The notes below the pieces were generated by a model. That model did no database searches. It was not told where the DNA came from and saw only the letters and a list, made by a program, of their open reading frames with translations. A program made the translations under genes and the position numbers. From the NCBI RefSeq assembly GCF_018687715.1, contig NC_056766.1, positions 15,657,501 to 15,721,500 on the forward strand: DNA of 64,000 bases, read 5' to 3'. Below are positions 34,886 through 47,444 of this stretch, one piece after another. Position 1 is the stretch's first letter; the number at the start of each line of letters is the position of its first letter. This DNA comes from Carya illinoinensis (taxonomy: Eukaryota; Streptophyta; Magnoliopsida; Fagales; Juglandaceae).

Positions 34886-37019
34886 ATGCAATGCACTAAA
34901 ATAACTAAATTTATTAAATAAATAATAACTTACAGAATTAAATAAATAATCAACTCAAGTTGGTACCTGGCTTTATCTGGTTATAAAAACCCTATTATTC
35001 AACTGTTCAGATTATAACCAAATATCTGGATTTGACAATTCTAAAGATGAGAGCTACAAACACAAAACGGCTTTGTTATTAAGATCAAGATATGTCATTT
35101 TTTAGCCTCTTTCGATTGCCATAAAAGAACATCATCATCTTGTGGTCAGGGAGGCTTAAATTCCCGCCAATCCCACCTCTGCATTAATACCAGTCAAACG
35201 ACATAACAAGATTGAACAGAAAAAAATAATAAAAACGACAGATAAAGGAAAGCTCAGTTTGGCATTCAGAAGAAGACAACAATTGCTGTCTTACACTTGT
35301 TGTGGATTATATGTCCCGCGTGCATTTTCTGCAGCTGCGCTGTCCTTATCTCGAACAATTTTCCTTTTTTCTTTTTTTAAATGTTTAGTTTTTGTCAAAA
35401 AGTATTAGAACCAATCGGATAGCATGTAAATATCATACAATTATTTATAAAAAAGTAAAATTTATTATTAAAAGATTAATTTTTTATATAAATTTTATAT
35501 TTATTTAATTTTTTAAATAATTATATGATATTTATATACTGTAAATATCATTTTTTTTTTTAAATTAATATATTTTTTAAAACTAGAAATGCAAAAGGGG
35601 TTTCTGCAAATTTCAAACTTGTGATGACTATGTGTCTGTTTTGAGTCTTTTGAACACGTGTTCAGCCAAAGTGGTATCATAAACATTTAAGAGAGACAAG
35701 AGAACGGTACTTTCACTTTATTAGGTGACATTCAAAATCAAATGGGGATAAAAGGTAGAAATTTTAGACATGATCACGTTAAAAAAAGCAGAGGAGAGAG
35801 AGAGAGCATCTTCGAGATGAGAAGAAATCTAAAAAAAGTTTTGAGTCAATTATTAATCTGGCCCCAAATCTAAAAAGAGAGGCTATTTTTGGTTGGTGGT
35901 TGTATCAAACAGATCTAAGAAATGGATTGCTTGAAAGGGTGGCAAAGAACATTGCATTATTGTGGTGGGGGAATCAGCATCTATTGGAGGGACAACAGTA
36001 ACAAGTGTAGTATTGTGGTCTAAAGAGGTAGGAAGATATATAAAAAAATTAATTAATTATATAATCTCAAATAAACAAGTTTCGTATAAATTTTTTATAA
36101 AAGAGAACCGTTACAGATACAAAAAAAAATACATAAAATAAATTCATAAACTGACATAATTTCAAAAAATCTATTAGATTTATTTTATAATAAAACTAAC
36201 TTTACAATCTAACGTACTACATTAAGCCACATCAGTTTGTAGGTTTACTTTTGTGTAATCTTTGGCTAAAGTATTTTCTTTTATAAAAAAAAAGTTTTTT
36301 CTTAATGTGGTGTTCACTTTTTTATAAAGGTTTGCACTAGTTTTATTTATTTGAAACTTATACAAATTATTTCTCATATAAAAGAGTCTTTTATAATTTA
36401 TTTTATCAAAATATCTCTCATTATTTAAAATATAATTATGTAAAGAGTTGTATGTATATAATTCTCTATGAGACTAATGAGCCTATTGTTGCATGTTCAA
36501 GGAATTAAAAGCATCTTAACATTATTGTAAATGGTAACTTCACGTGCGTCTCATATTTATCTATTTTTTTAAAAAAATATGTGCAATATTTATATATCCT
36601 ATTAGTGCAAATATAATTTCACATATTTTTATTTTGGACCTTCATTTCGAGTAATCACCCCCTTCCCCGTCCAATATCCATAACCCAAGCCCGCAACACA
36701 GATCAGCCGACAGAAAAATCTTCAACACAATGCAAATTCTCCAAGAATATGAAAATCACTTTTTTGGTGTACCAACATGATCTTTCAAATGCCTCATGGA
36801 ACCAATTTACATTATCTATATATATGCACAACCCAAAATGGAATTTATTTTACAGTTCATAATTTATTCATGACTTGCATTTTGTTTCTGAACACCTAGT
36901 CTGTGTCCTCTAGGACTGACTGACGGAGGCTTCATTTGTTTTCACAACTATTCTCATCTTATTTCATCTCATCTGCGAAAAAAAACGAGGCCTGAATGTA
37001 TTGACCAAGAGCATTGAAG
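34886..37019. other. Intergenic DNA between the hAT-like element and JAC1
   Basis: AT-rich. It contains a MITE-like repeat (36141-36247) and a partial GATGAGAT-type MITE end near 36940-36975. A GAGAGA run lies at 35796-35806. No gene is supported. Confidence 0.5.
36141..36247. repeat. MITE-like repeat, related to 52522-52635
   Basis: Shares AATTCATAAACTGACATAAT-type ends and the internal words TTAGATTTATTTTATAATAAAA, ACAATCTAACGTAC and GGCTAAAGTATT (just outside) with 52522-52635. The ends are imperfect inverted repeats (AAACTGACATAA / CCACATCAGTTTG). Confidence 0.5.
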
Positions 37020-40000
37020 TCACAATGAGTCAAGCAAGTTGAAATGAGTCCATGCCTCCTGAATGAAAACAACAAGATAAACGATTTTTAAATAAATGAA
37101 TGGCTAAAAACACAACACAACTTAGTTCCCAGTAACCAAATTTCAGTGAGCTGCAACTAAAGGATCAATCTAAGCTGACCAGACCAGACCGTATCTAAAT
37201 ACAGTAAAGAAAGAACATTGAACATGGCAGCAAATCTATGTTGACAACTCGAAATTGTATGATCAGTTGATCATACATGATCTTCAGTCAAATGATGCAA
37301 TTGGAGGGTGTGTCTGAACTTCTTGGTTGCTATTCCATTTATCTTGATCTTGATATGTGATTTTGCATTGTTTTGGATCACAAGAATGAACATGAAAGTG
37401 AAAACTTTATTAATTTATGATATAAATACATATAGCTCGTTAGCTACTCTCTTTTGTATAAGCTGAACATATAAAGTTCAGTGGTATATTACAAGCCTGG
37501 CCTCTTTCTTCAAGAAATTAGAACAAAGCAAAATCAGATGGTCAACTAGAGTGAAGACATGAAGGATGAAAATTTCCGCAGACAATGATCAAAAGGAAAG
37601 ATTATCAACACCTGAATGAGGTCTAGAAACTTTTTGTGTCATTTTGAGGGTTTCAGTGACTAGGATAGGCAGTTATCTAGCACCGTCCTTGAAAGGCAAA
37701 ACATATAAAATAATTATGTCTGGGACCAAATTCTACTAGAAACTCACTGAACATTACCTGCAAAATCTCAAAAACTTTTTCTGCAATGTATTTTTGATGC
37801 AAAGCAGCACCTTTCTGCTGTAACTTATCTGGATGAAGGCAGAGTAAAGCTTTTTGATACGCTCTTCTCACTGAAGTCCCTTCAACGATATCAACAAGAG
37901 GTACAGTCTTCCACCCACTTTCTGGCCAAAGAACCTGCGTGTAAAAGGATACCAACATTAGTTTTGAGTGGAAAAGGATTTTCATAGCATGTTGAACCAG
38001 ACAATTTACCCAGCAAGTCTTCCAATTACTGGAGGAACAAAATATACATTATAATTATTTGGTCGCAGTGAAGGATAAAAGTACAATAGGAGCGTTCTCA
38101 GTACTTCAAGTAGCAGGAGGTAGAAAGCAAAAGCTTTCTTTCTTCACTTAGGAGGGTGTTAAAATGAGAGAGCAAGAAGTGGGTGGGAGAGTGCATGGAT
38201 GCGAGCACTACCCATACTCACATATTGTAAAGTTGATAGCAATGAGCGCATATTTCCTGTCTTTCCATTAGACCACTGTCGTATTTTTGCATCAATAGCC
38301 TGCATTATGTGAAATAGCACAATTATTGCCTACCAATAAATTTAAAAAGCAACATTAAAGTTGAGCCTATGCTTGTGTTCTCGTTACTTGGATTTCTTTG
38401 TCTTCATCGCCACTTTGTGGCGGTTCATTCTGGCCCAGGGGTACTATCTCCTTTATCTGTAAAGAAACCCAAGTGAACGAGCTCCTCAGAAGATGTCATA
38501 AACAATGCAAGTAGTGCAAATAGAAGTAGCATCCTATGCTCGTACTCCGTTTACTTAGATTTTCATGGTTCGAGATTACTATTTTAGTTTCTAAATTTTA
38601 TAAGATGCACATGGGGACACACTTAACATGGGAATTCACATAATTTTATTCGAACAACTTTGCATCGAACCACTATGTAAACCAAATTAGACAGATATAA
38701 TGTATAGAAAATGAGAAACCAATGCAAATTTATCTAAATGAAAAAATATTAATGTTCAAATGGAAAAATTACATACAAGGAAGTTCCCTTCAAAGGACTC
38801 ATCTGTATATTCAACTGTAGCCTTTGAGCCCTTAAGAGTTGATGCTGACAAAAAATACATGGATTTGTTATACATATCTTCTGAATTTTCACAACATACC
38901 CAGTTCTGGTTAAATCGACATAAATTGAATACAATAAATTAGAACTTTCGTTGTTTTTTGAGTTTATACAAATTGGAGAACGCAGCAAATGAACTTCATG
39001 TTGCACATTGCACTGCTACTTCTTCTCACATGTTTACCACAGGGGGTATCATGTATGGTGGAAGTTATCTATAAATAAGGAGTACTGAAAGGAGTTGGGT
39101 CAATATTTTGCACCAACTCATTCCATATTTTGGCCTTAAATTGATGGTAGATGACATTGCAATTTATATATGCAACTATGACATTTCCAAATCACCACTT
39201 TCTGATGAAACATGGGATATCCAATCATAAGTTCATAACTCGTACGTTTTCCACTTGGACCTGTTCCCAAGCATTAAGCTAATAAGTCTCACTACTACTT
39301 TGATAAAAGAATTTGGAAACTAACCAGTACTTGATGAGCAATCCTTTTGTCCTGACAAAGTATCACTAAGTATATAGTTGGAAGTCTTGATGGCAGAATG
39401 TTCTTTCTCCGAATGTTTCAGGTATTCATCTGCCTGAGAAGATGATAAGAAATATTAAATTTTTCAGATTCACTTAAAAATTTTCAGGCATAAAATAGTT
39501 TTTCAAATTCGAAAGAGATGAAATTTGAAGTCTCTGGGACTCTACGATTACACTGGTCCTGGGAGTTTTCTCTTCTACTCCAGTTGCGCTAATGTTAAAT
39601 TCGTCCACTACTATGTAGTTGTCTCTCTTCCTCAATTTAGGGCTATTGTCTTTGGGTTTTTGAGAAGCTCCTTGGTTGAATATTTTAACGAATTCTTTGA
39701 CCCTTCCCTTAGCTCTGTTCCTCCCAAGCTTATCAGCTGAGCGTACGTATGAATCTTGGAAAGTAGCTTTATCAGCTTCTACATAATTCTGGGTTGTTTC
39801 TTCTCCATCTTGTTTCTTTGCATTTTCACTTACATCAACAACAGAAAATGGGGTTTTTGTGCTGTTAACTGTCCTTTCCTTTCCTTCACCCTTTTCACTG
39901 ATTCCATCATCGTCTGCAATAGAAGAATGGGCGCGGCGTTAAAATATAAATTGAACAATAAATCTACCTCTTCCCATTAGCTTTGGGACAGTAGTGATTT

Positions 40001-41084
40001 CACACGTGGCATTAGAGACAATATATTTGTACCAATGCACTTGATCTGGAACCCACTGACCTTGTTCATGATCCATTTCAGACAACAGAGAATGTAGGGA
40101 TTTCCCTGCCGGCTTGTGAACTTTTTTTGTAAGCGCAGTATTTTCTTTCTTGTCCTCATCTTGCAATTCTATCGTGGGGAGGGATTGAGGTTTTACTTCT
40201 TCTATAACATCGTGAAAGATGGTATTACCAGGAACTTCCTCAATAACCTTTTGAACGCTGCTCAAGCTTTCTGATTCAGGTGTGTGAAGAATTGCTTCTT
40301 CAACATTTTGGCATGGTTCTATTCTATCTTGAATGCTTGCATCAGGAACGGAAAAATTTTCTACTTTGTTACATTCCATCCTAGACGAGTTTGCAGATGT
40401 TTCCCTCGCCCTTCTTCCACTTCCCAACCATCCATTCGAGCTCGAGCACCTCACAATCTTTGCAGATTCTTTTAATCTTGACCTACTCCCTCCTCTAAAA
40501 GGCATCGCCAATGGCACTCCTTTGCTAGCCCATTTGTAAATTGAGAAGTGAAATTGGCTACCATCTTTTGGGACCTCCGATTCCGTTTCAATATTACCTT
40601 CCGTATCTCTTTTATCAGATTTAATCAAGTCCGGCGACCCCTCTCTGCTGCGAGTGATCTCCTGAGACAAAGGGCTTTGTTGATAAGATGATTGAACATC
40701 ATTTCCCAACTCCTCTTGGCTTTGGATTGCTTGGCTTGACAATCGAGAAAGATTCGAAGTTGAAGAATAAGAAAAGCCAATGCCACTGGATGGACCATCC
40801 TTGTATTTAGATGGACTATGACGGGTGGACCCAAATACCAGCAAATCCGTCCCTCTGGTCAATTTGGCAGGTAGGCTAGGAAATCAAACATGGTTCAAGT
40901 AAGACACCGCAAAACAAGCACAAAAATCAGAATATTGAAGATGGAGATATAAACCTTATTTGAAAAATTAAAAAGGAATGAAACCCAATACATGAGCGTA
41001 TAATAGTTTTGATTCAATACCATGAATTCTCGAAACAATTATGCATGTTAACTTGGTGAAAGTAAATAGATTGATGCTTTTTGC

Positions 41085-41115
<31 letters not shown>

Positions 41116-41634
41116 CCTCGTGTTTTCTAAATAACTGAAAGGATCTTCAGAATAAACTTAAAACCTTAATTGTGGAGCGATTGATGAACTGATCCCAAAG
41201 GGATCAGCTTTGGGTGGCAGGGGTCGGGCAGGGCTTAGAATTCGCGAACCTGAAGACGAAGAAAAGGGGTCCTTATCCAGCTTCCTCTGAGTAGAACTCG
41301 AAGATTCATCGCCTCGAAAAATGTCATCGAAGAAATCATTGCTCAGGTCCCGCTTTCGATTCGCATTTTCCTCCCGAAACACCGGCTTCTCACCTATATG
41401 ACACGGAAGTGCTGCTTCATCATCGCTCTTACGTCCATAGAAACCCGTGGCTTCGTTGAAACTAGGCCACTTCACTTGCATCGACAACCGCCTCGGTGGC
41501 CCGCCGAAGACATCGTGGAAATCAAAATCCGAGTCTCCGCTAGGTGTCTTGGATGAAGAGCTGGAGTTCGTGAAAGATCCTCGACGACTTGTATACCCTA
41601 ATAGAACACTTTCTCCATACGAAAATCTATCCAT
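37020..41634 (-). CDS. JAC1: J-domain protein required for chloroplast accumulation response 1-like (auxilin-like), 9 exons
   Basis: Exons (5' to 3') 41634-41165, 40875-39968, 39913-39552, 39433-39325, 38844-38777, 38456-38388, 38299-38222, 37934-37758 and 37058-37020 join in frame to 759 codons plus TGA. JAC1 is a cytosolic auxilin-like J-domain protein needed for chloroplast movement toward weak light. The N-terminus has ESVLLGYTSRRGSF and FHDVFGGPPRRLS. The middle is long, Ser-rich and low in conservation, with GRVKEFVKIFNQ near residue 520. The C-terminal auxilin-type J domain starts VLWPESGWKTVPL (689) and has its HPD motif at 722-724, where Hsc70 would bind; the last exon encodes EAWTHFN. 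It is longer than the Arabidopsis protein (about 650 residues, from memory), mainly in the middle. The J domain is intact, so I judge it functional. Confidence 0.9.
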
Positions 41635-42540
41635 TTTTTTTCAATCAAAATCAACCGGACCAGCGTTTCACAGAAACACAAGTATTAACTCGAAGATAAT
41701 TCAAACAAATAATTGGCGGGAATTTCTCTGTGCGGATGGGTTGTCCGTGAACTACGAGAGGGTATGCATTCTTGAATGTGCTGCATAAAGATTCGAGGTA
41801 TTGATCGAGCCTTGAGTTTCCAATGCTTGTTTTCTCAGGAGAGTGACAGGGAGGAAAATATTGCAGAAGAAGACGGAGGAGGCGGGGTTAGTGGAATTTG
41901 AAGCCACACAACCAAAGTGTTAGGAGAAGGTCCATCTGTGGGTGATTGTGGATAAGAAAGAAACTTCCTAACGACAAAAGCCGTTATTACGTACAGAAAT
42001 CCAACTTCTTTTTGTTAGGATTGAGAGATGAAATATTATTTATAATTTTAGTATTTATAATTTATAACTTAATTAATAAGTTTTATTATTAAAAATTTAT
42101 TTATTGTTTGATAACCATATGTTTAAAGCACTTTCAAATATGTTAAGTTTGTTTGGAAACAAATTTAATAAGTACTTTTTGATATAGAAATGACAATTAT
42201 TTAAATTTTAAAAAATTATAATAATATCCTTGAAAGTTTGAAAGTTGTAATTATCTTAAAGTTGTATAGATATTTTTGTCTATTGATAGTCTTTTTAAAA
42301 TTTTAATTACATTCTGTATTATTCGGAAAAACACGTTTGAAAAAAAGCATCAAAATAATATTTTTCCTCAAACGTACTTTTTAGCTTATTTGAGATAAAA
42401 AGTTCTTTAATATGTAACACCTAAATGACCTAATTTTTTCATTAAAAAGCTTTTAAGAATATTTAATCACTTTTTAAGACTCCCCGCAACCCTAAACAAG
42501 CCCTAAGTCACCTGTCATTCTTCCACGAGTTCTGTTACTG

Positions 42541-42670
42541 TATATCACTTTTACATATTCTTTACATAATTTATTGATATAATTAGATAAATTAATTACT
42601 TTATATTAGACATATTAAAGTAGTCAATCACATTAATAGAATATACAAAAAATATGCGAAAGTGATTCTA
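42541..42670. mobile_element. MITE-like foldback element
   Basis: The left arm (TATATCACTTTTACATATTC...) pairs imperfectly with the complement of the right arm (TAGAATCACTTTCGCATATT...), continuing into ATTGATATAATTAG / ATTAATGTGATTGA. It is about 130 bp and non-coding. The TSD is unclear. Confidence 0.45.
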
Positions 42671-44175
42671 CATTAAATTTTTGTTCTTCTATTTATCAGT
42701 TATATTACACATTTGTTGCGTGGATCTTTATTTTTTATTTTTTTCCTCAACAAACGTGTAATGTAAAACTTTTCTTAAGAATAATACTAGATATAGCTAG
42801 TGTACAATTCCTACATACCTCATTTTAAAAAAATGAGATATATTATTAAAAAATAATTTTTTTTGTAAATCTTAGATTTACCTGTTTTCATTGGTGAAGT
42901 GCTCTTAATTTATACACTTTAAAAATATAAATATCATTTTTCAATAATTTATATATATTAAAATATATAAAATATGTGGTGTCAATAAGTATGATTGAAG
43001 CTATGACACGTTGAGTGTGAAGATTATCATATTAAGCATAGATTCATTATCTAAATTTTACATGATTTATTTTTTTATTTTATCAAGTTTTTTATTTACT
43101 ATTTTATATTATTGATGTTATTTCTCTATCAAGATTTCCTTAACTGATCTAATTAAAATGAAGAAGTGACACTCCATGAGATTCGTCAATTTGAAACTGA
43201 TTTAAATAAGAGTGCTGCTATATACACAAAAAGAATGTGTCAAAAGAGTGTCTAGTGCATTTTCTGTTTTTAATTGACACATGAAAATGAAAATATGTAA
43301 AACATATCAAGTCAACAAATATAATTACAATGATAAAATTTTTATATATTGGACTATATTTTGTTTAGACGTTTTTATATTTAAGTCTTATATGAGTTTT
43401 TAAAAAAAAAAAAAAAATTACACGTTTTTAACTTTATCATTTTGATTTTTGAGTTCCACAAATTTAAGATATGAATTTTATTCCTCCATCAATATTTTTT
43501 AACTTATCAATTGAGGTCACACACTACATGTGATTTGCCATGTGATTTGAAATGTTGAGGTCACACACTCCATGTGATATGTCATCTAGGCGAATATGAG
43601 GAAAATGAAAATAATTCAAATTCAAATTTAAAAAAAGACTTCTCTACTAGGAGTGCCACCCGCATCTGGCATACACCATGCAGAGGCGGGGTGGGACCCC
43701 ACTCCCACTCCTATTCTCTACAACTCGTGGGACTCCCTCTCTCTCTCTCTCGGTATAAGGAAAGCGTCTATGTCAATATCTGTTCAATTTTATTTTTTCC
43801 TTTTATTGAGAATTATGTGAAGCCATGAGATACCAAACAATTATTAAATATAGTTAATTTTGCCTCCAAATGATTGGTAGACTAAGCCATTATCCCAAAT
43901 CAAGTATCTCTTTCTCTTAATTTATATTTTATACACTTTATTTATTTTACAGATAAACATCCAAACACTGTATCAATACCTAAAGCTATTAAACGGTATT
44001 GTTGTACACGTACCTACACAAGGAGGAAAAAAAAAACAGATTATCATGAAAAACATCAATTATTGCTATCTTTAGAATTTAAAATCCAAGGAGAAAATCA
44101 TGCATGGTTATGAATGGTACCATATACAACTGGAGCTGGACTCTTGAATAAGATTTCTTGGAACAAAAATTTTAT

Positions 44176-44286
44176 GTGCAGTCATTTTTGTGCATTCTAG
44201 TAATATGATTGGTTGGATATTAAAAAAAAATTAATCCAACCAATTATATCAGTGGAGTGCACAAAGAGTACGCAAAAGTGACTGTA
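44176..44286. mobile_element. Foldback MITE
   Basis: The arms contain CAGTCATTTTTGTGCA...ATATGATTGGTTGGAT and the complement of CAACCAATTATATC...AAAAGTGACTG, around a short A-rich centre (about 44221-44232). The nearly palindromic structure fits a MITE. Non-coding. Confidence 0.6.
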
Positions 44287-45039
44287 TTGCTCTTCTTGAA
44301 ATAGAGGATACAAAGCAGTCGCTATCAATGAGACATTCAATTGAAAAGTAGTTGTTATAAAGAATTCAAATACAAAATTTACACGAAAATCCGAAGGGAA
44401 CATTTCAAAGGGTACTTAAATTCCTAGTGCTCTTGGGATGATAAATCAAGCTGATATTTCTGTGCCCAGACGGTACACCAAAAGGTGGCTGCTGCTGCTG
44501 CAGCTGTCCGGCTGCAACACTATTTTTGACCATTCTAGGAAACCTTTTTGTGCATCTTGCTTGCTGCTAATATAAACCTGTGTTAGTATTTTTTAATAGA
44601 TTGTACTTGTTAATAAGATTTTTTTTAAAGGAATTTTTGAACCAAATCATTGAAAAATCGAACAATCTAATAAAAAAATTTTAGATTTTTTTTAACGTAT
44701 CAGTAAAATCTCTACTAGCCGTTTTTATCAAAGATTTGAAATTCATTCCTTTCATCGTTTTAGTTGAGATATTAAAATATCGGTACGTTTAATGTACGTG
44801 TCGAGATAGATATTAAATAAATAAATTATATATATAAACTATATTTTAAAATAACATAAATTTAATAATATTTTTTAATACAAATCTTATACATTTTAAT
44901 ACAAATCTTAAAAACACATATATGTAAAACACATTTATTGATATATTTATTTTATTTTTAAAACCATACTAAACACACAAACTTAACTTTTGTCCTAATT
45001 TGGAGTTGGTCCAATAAGGTGTTGCAGAATTTTAAAAAT

Positions 45040-45074
<35 letters not shown>

Positions 45075-45076
45075 AA

Positions 45077-45105
45077 CTAGTAAAGCAGCACGTGCGATGC
45101 ACGTG
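45077..45105 (-). mobile_element. Helitron 3' terminus (minus strand)
   Basis: On the minus strand the sequence reads a hairpin CACGTGC-ATC-GCACGTG (45105-45089), then eight bases, then CTAG (45080-45077), followed by T. A hairpin about 10 nt before a CTRR end, inserted between A and T, is the Helitron 3' signature. The body would lie at higher coordinates; I could not place its 5' TC end. Confidence 0.55.
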
Positions 45106-45385
45106 TGCCCAGTCGATATTTTTCTTAAGTGTAACAATTTAAAAATTTTTCAATTTAGCTATAAATAGACAGAATTTTATCTATATTTTAACAATTTTAT
45201 TCCTCTTCATAATAAACATATAAACAACAAAATATTACACTACACAGATATAAACAACAAAATGAGTTATGGATTTATTTTTCTGTCTAGGTGTCATTTG
45301 ATAAGTAAATGTCGGTTAGAAGTTAATGAGAAATGAGGGATTCTCCATCACTGACCTGAAATTCAGAAGTTGTTTCACTATGTGC

Positions 45386-45652
45386 TTTTGCTCTTCTGGG
45401 AACACTAAAGCATATCAATAATTTGTAGAAGCAGATAATAGCACAAATTGATTAGGAAATGTGTTGATTACATATAACATAGCAAATTACTTCATTTTAG
45501 TACACTGCAGGTAGAATTCCATGCATATTATGCAGTAGTCATCAGTTCATCTTTAATTATGTTATTACTACAATAAATGGCAAAAGTTCAAAATGTCTTA
45601 AAATAAAGAACAAAAGAAATAAGTACATCTCATTCAGTATACTGAAGCAACT
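45386..45652. repeat. Left copy of a 265-bp inverted duplication
   Basis: Nearly identical (a few differences per 100 bp by eye) to the reverse complement of 50597-50864. Shared phrases include ATTTGTAGAAGCAGATAATA and TGCAGTAGTCATCAGTTCAT. It lies next to the unrecognised gene at 46025. No coding content is recognised. Confidence 0.85.
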
Positions 45653-46024
45653 GAGGTTATTCATGTGAATCAACATGTTTAACAGGAGAGCAGCAACACT
45701 GTCATGATTGTTGATATCTTGATCCACTGGAATTTTTCCAAATAACAAGCAAAGATTTTACAAGTGAATTGTAACTAAAAAATTTGTAAAATGACAAGTT
45801 TCAATTGGGATTTAGAGAACATTCATGGAGGAGATGAATAAAATTATTAGATCTAAAATACCATCTCTTAAATACAATTAGTATTTCAGATTCATATTAC
45901 GGTTTTGTAAGAAATTGTGCATTATTAAAGGAAAAATAAAATGGAACACATAGAAGATCTAACAGAAGATAGAACTACAAATATGAATATTTGTGAAGTA
46001 TTATTTTATTATGTCGAAGCAAAA

Positions 46025-46453
46025 TTACAGAAATTTGAGGCTTTTCGCCTCAATCTTTAAACGCTCTTGCTCTTCAAAAATCTGCATGCCTTTCCTATCT
46101 AAAGGAGTAGCCACTCGAAAAGAAGATTTAAGCAAAGATTTTAAATCTCTGTTATCTCGCTTTAGTGCTTCCATCTTCATGTTGGACTCCATAAGAAGCC
46201 GCTGAAGGACAGCAATATTCTCGTGGAGTTTGTCAACCCCACCAGTCCTGGATTGTAGTCGCTGAGAATATGCGACAATGGCTGATGAGTATCGGGTACC
46301 GAGACTCACAAGCTCGTAGATAAGTTCATTATCTGACTTATTAGTCAGATCATTATTAGATTGCATAATAGTACTTACGGAAGAAGCAGAAACAACTGGT
46401 GAACGAGGTGCAGAATACCTCATGTAGTGGTAATGAGAAGATTGCTGAGCCAT
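46025..46453 (-). CDS. Unrecognised 142-residue protein with probable coiled coil
   Basis: I do not recognise this protein. It has a Ser/Tyr/His-rich N-terminus (1-35), then NELIYELVSLGTRYSSAIVA, and a heptad-like Leu/Ile/Met segment (about 72-112) with VDKLHENIAVLQRLLMES that could form a coiled coil. A short charged tail follows (EEQERLKIEAKSL). No signal peptide or membrane segment is seen. Support for a real gene comes from a good TATA box, CTATAAAAG on the minus strand at 46562-46554, about 100 bp before the ATG, with a pyrimidine-rich leader between. Only this single exon was found; a spliced continuation downstream is possible. The codons look ordinary for the region. A repeat array sits directly upstream of the TATA box. 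Confidence 0.6.
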   Translation of the reverse strand: MAQQSSHYHYMRYSAPRSPVVSASSVSTIMQSNNDLTNKSDNELIYELVSLGTRYSSAIVAYSQRLQSRTGGVDKLHENIAVLQRLLMESNMKMEALKRDNRDLKSLLKSSFRVATPLDRKGMQIFEEQERLKIEAKSLKFL

Positions 46454-46553
46454 TGCAAAGTGAAAAAGCAGAAAGAGATTGCAGAGTAAGAATGCAGACT
46501 AATTTCAGAAAAGTGAAGAAGATGAGATGCGAAAGAAGATGAACTGAATAATT

Positions 46554-46562
46554 CTTTTATAG
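46554..46562 (-). promoter_or_regulatory. TATA box of the 46025-46453 gene
   Basis: CTATAAAAG on the minus strand lies 101 bases before the start codon and is followed by a CT-rich leader (TTCATCTTCTTTCGC...). This is a strong match to the plant TATA consensus in a sensible position. Confidence 0.65.
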
Positions 46563-46613
46563 AGAAAATTATGACGACTCATCTCTTGTGAAGTATTTCT
46601 CTACAACAGACAA

Positions 46614-46787
46614 GAGCAATGTAGTATCATAGCTGCGGTGCCTGACATCTACAGAAGAGCAAAGTAGTGTCATAGTTATGCGGCGCCTGACAACTACAGA
46701 AGAGCAACGTAGTATCATAGCTGCGGCGCCTGACAACTACAGAAGAGCAACGTAATATCATAGCTGCGGCGCCTGACAGCTATAGAA
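46614..46787. repeat. Four-copy 43-bp minisatellite in the promoter region
   Basis: Units 46614-46656, 46657-46701, 46702-46744 and 46745-46787 (43, 45, 43 and 43 bp). Each contains GTATCATAGCTGCGG (or a close variant), CGCCTGACA and CTACAGAA. All units except the first contain the palindrome GGCGCC. The array ends about 50 bp upstream of the TATA box of the minus-strand gene. The sequence is far more GC-rich than its surroundings. Confidence 0.9.
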
Positions 46788-47275
46788 GACCTGTAAAAAT
46801 TCTACGGATCAGAGTTGTCTGGTCTAAAACAAAGGGCCACCGTTTTTGTTGAAAAAAACAGAGAGAGAGACAGAGGTTGACGGCTTAATTTTGATGAATT
46901 CTCTACTAACTATGTCATTTAGAAGAATATTTAAAGTATATCGCTTATGTTTTTCTAAGGCAATCGAGAGCTTACCACTGAAATCGAAGATCTCAGACAT
47001 GGGTACGGCTGAAAAAATCCAGGAGGTCGAATCCGCACCGTTTTCCACCAAAAAACCCTCCAAAGAAAACAAAAAAGAGAAACCCAAAGAAGACAACGGC
47101 CAAAATCTCTTTGTACAGAGCTTTAGGCCAGGAGTTCATGAGAGTAACAAAACTACCAGGACATGAAAACCCTATGAGATAGGGCAAAAAAAAGTAGAAA
47201 AAAGAAGTAAGAGGAAAGAGAAGGTGAGGAGCGAAATGATAGAAGTCGGGGTGGCTCAATGGGGAATATTTTTAT

Positions 47276-47444
47276 GAGTTTTGTTATATGCAAGCACAGT
47301 CGCGTACTAATTTGTGTACCAATACTGATTCATTCATACTTCAAATTTAAATTAACGTTGTTTTCAATAAAATCTACTTTTTGATCAATCACATCACATT
47401 GGTGTACAGATCAGTACACAATTGTGCTTACAACTATATTTTTC
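47276..47444. mobile_element. MITE, second copy
   Basis: Related to 27265-27434. The ends GTTATATGCAAGCACAGTCG and the complement of the right end (GTTGTAAGCACAATTGTGTA) form an inverted repeat of about 20 bp. The better-preserved termini make this the younger copy. Confidence 0.7.

Larger units (their letters stand above)
41635..46024. other. JAC1 promoter and repeat-rich intergenic DNA
   Basis: 41640-41960 is likely the JAC1 5' UTR and promoter. From 42000 on it is AT-rich with MITE-like foldback elements (42541-42670, 44176-44286), a CT microsatellite (43736-43752), CA and TA microsatellites (45040-45074) and a Helitron end (45077). Around 43506-43590 a GAGGTCACACACT...CATGTGAT phrase occurs twice. 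No gene is supported; the frames at 43574 and 44197 have no domain. Confidence 0.5.

Noticed and set aside
46614..46787. CRISPR-like array
   Set aside because: The units are head-to-tail with no unique spacers, in a plant genome; it is a minisatellite.
46846..47166. 106-residue plus-strand frame ending with Lys-rich sequence
   Set aside because: No domain, low-complexity end, and an open minus frame over the same bases; likely chance.
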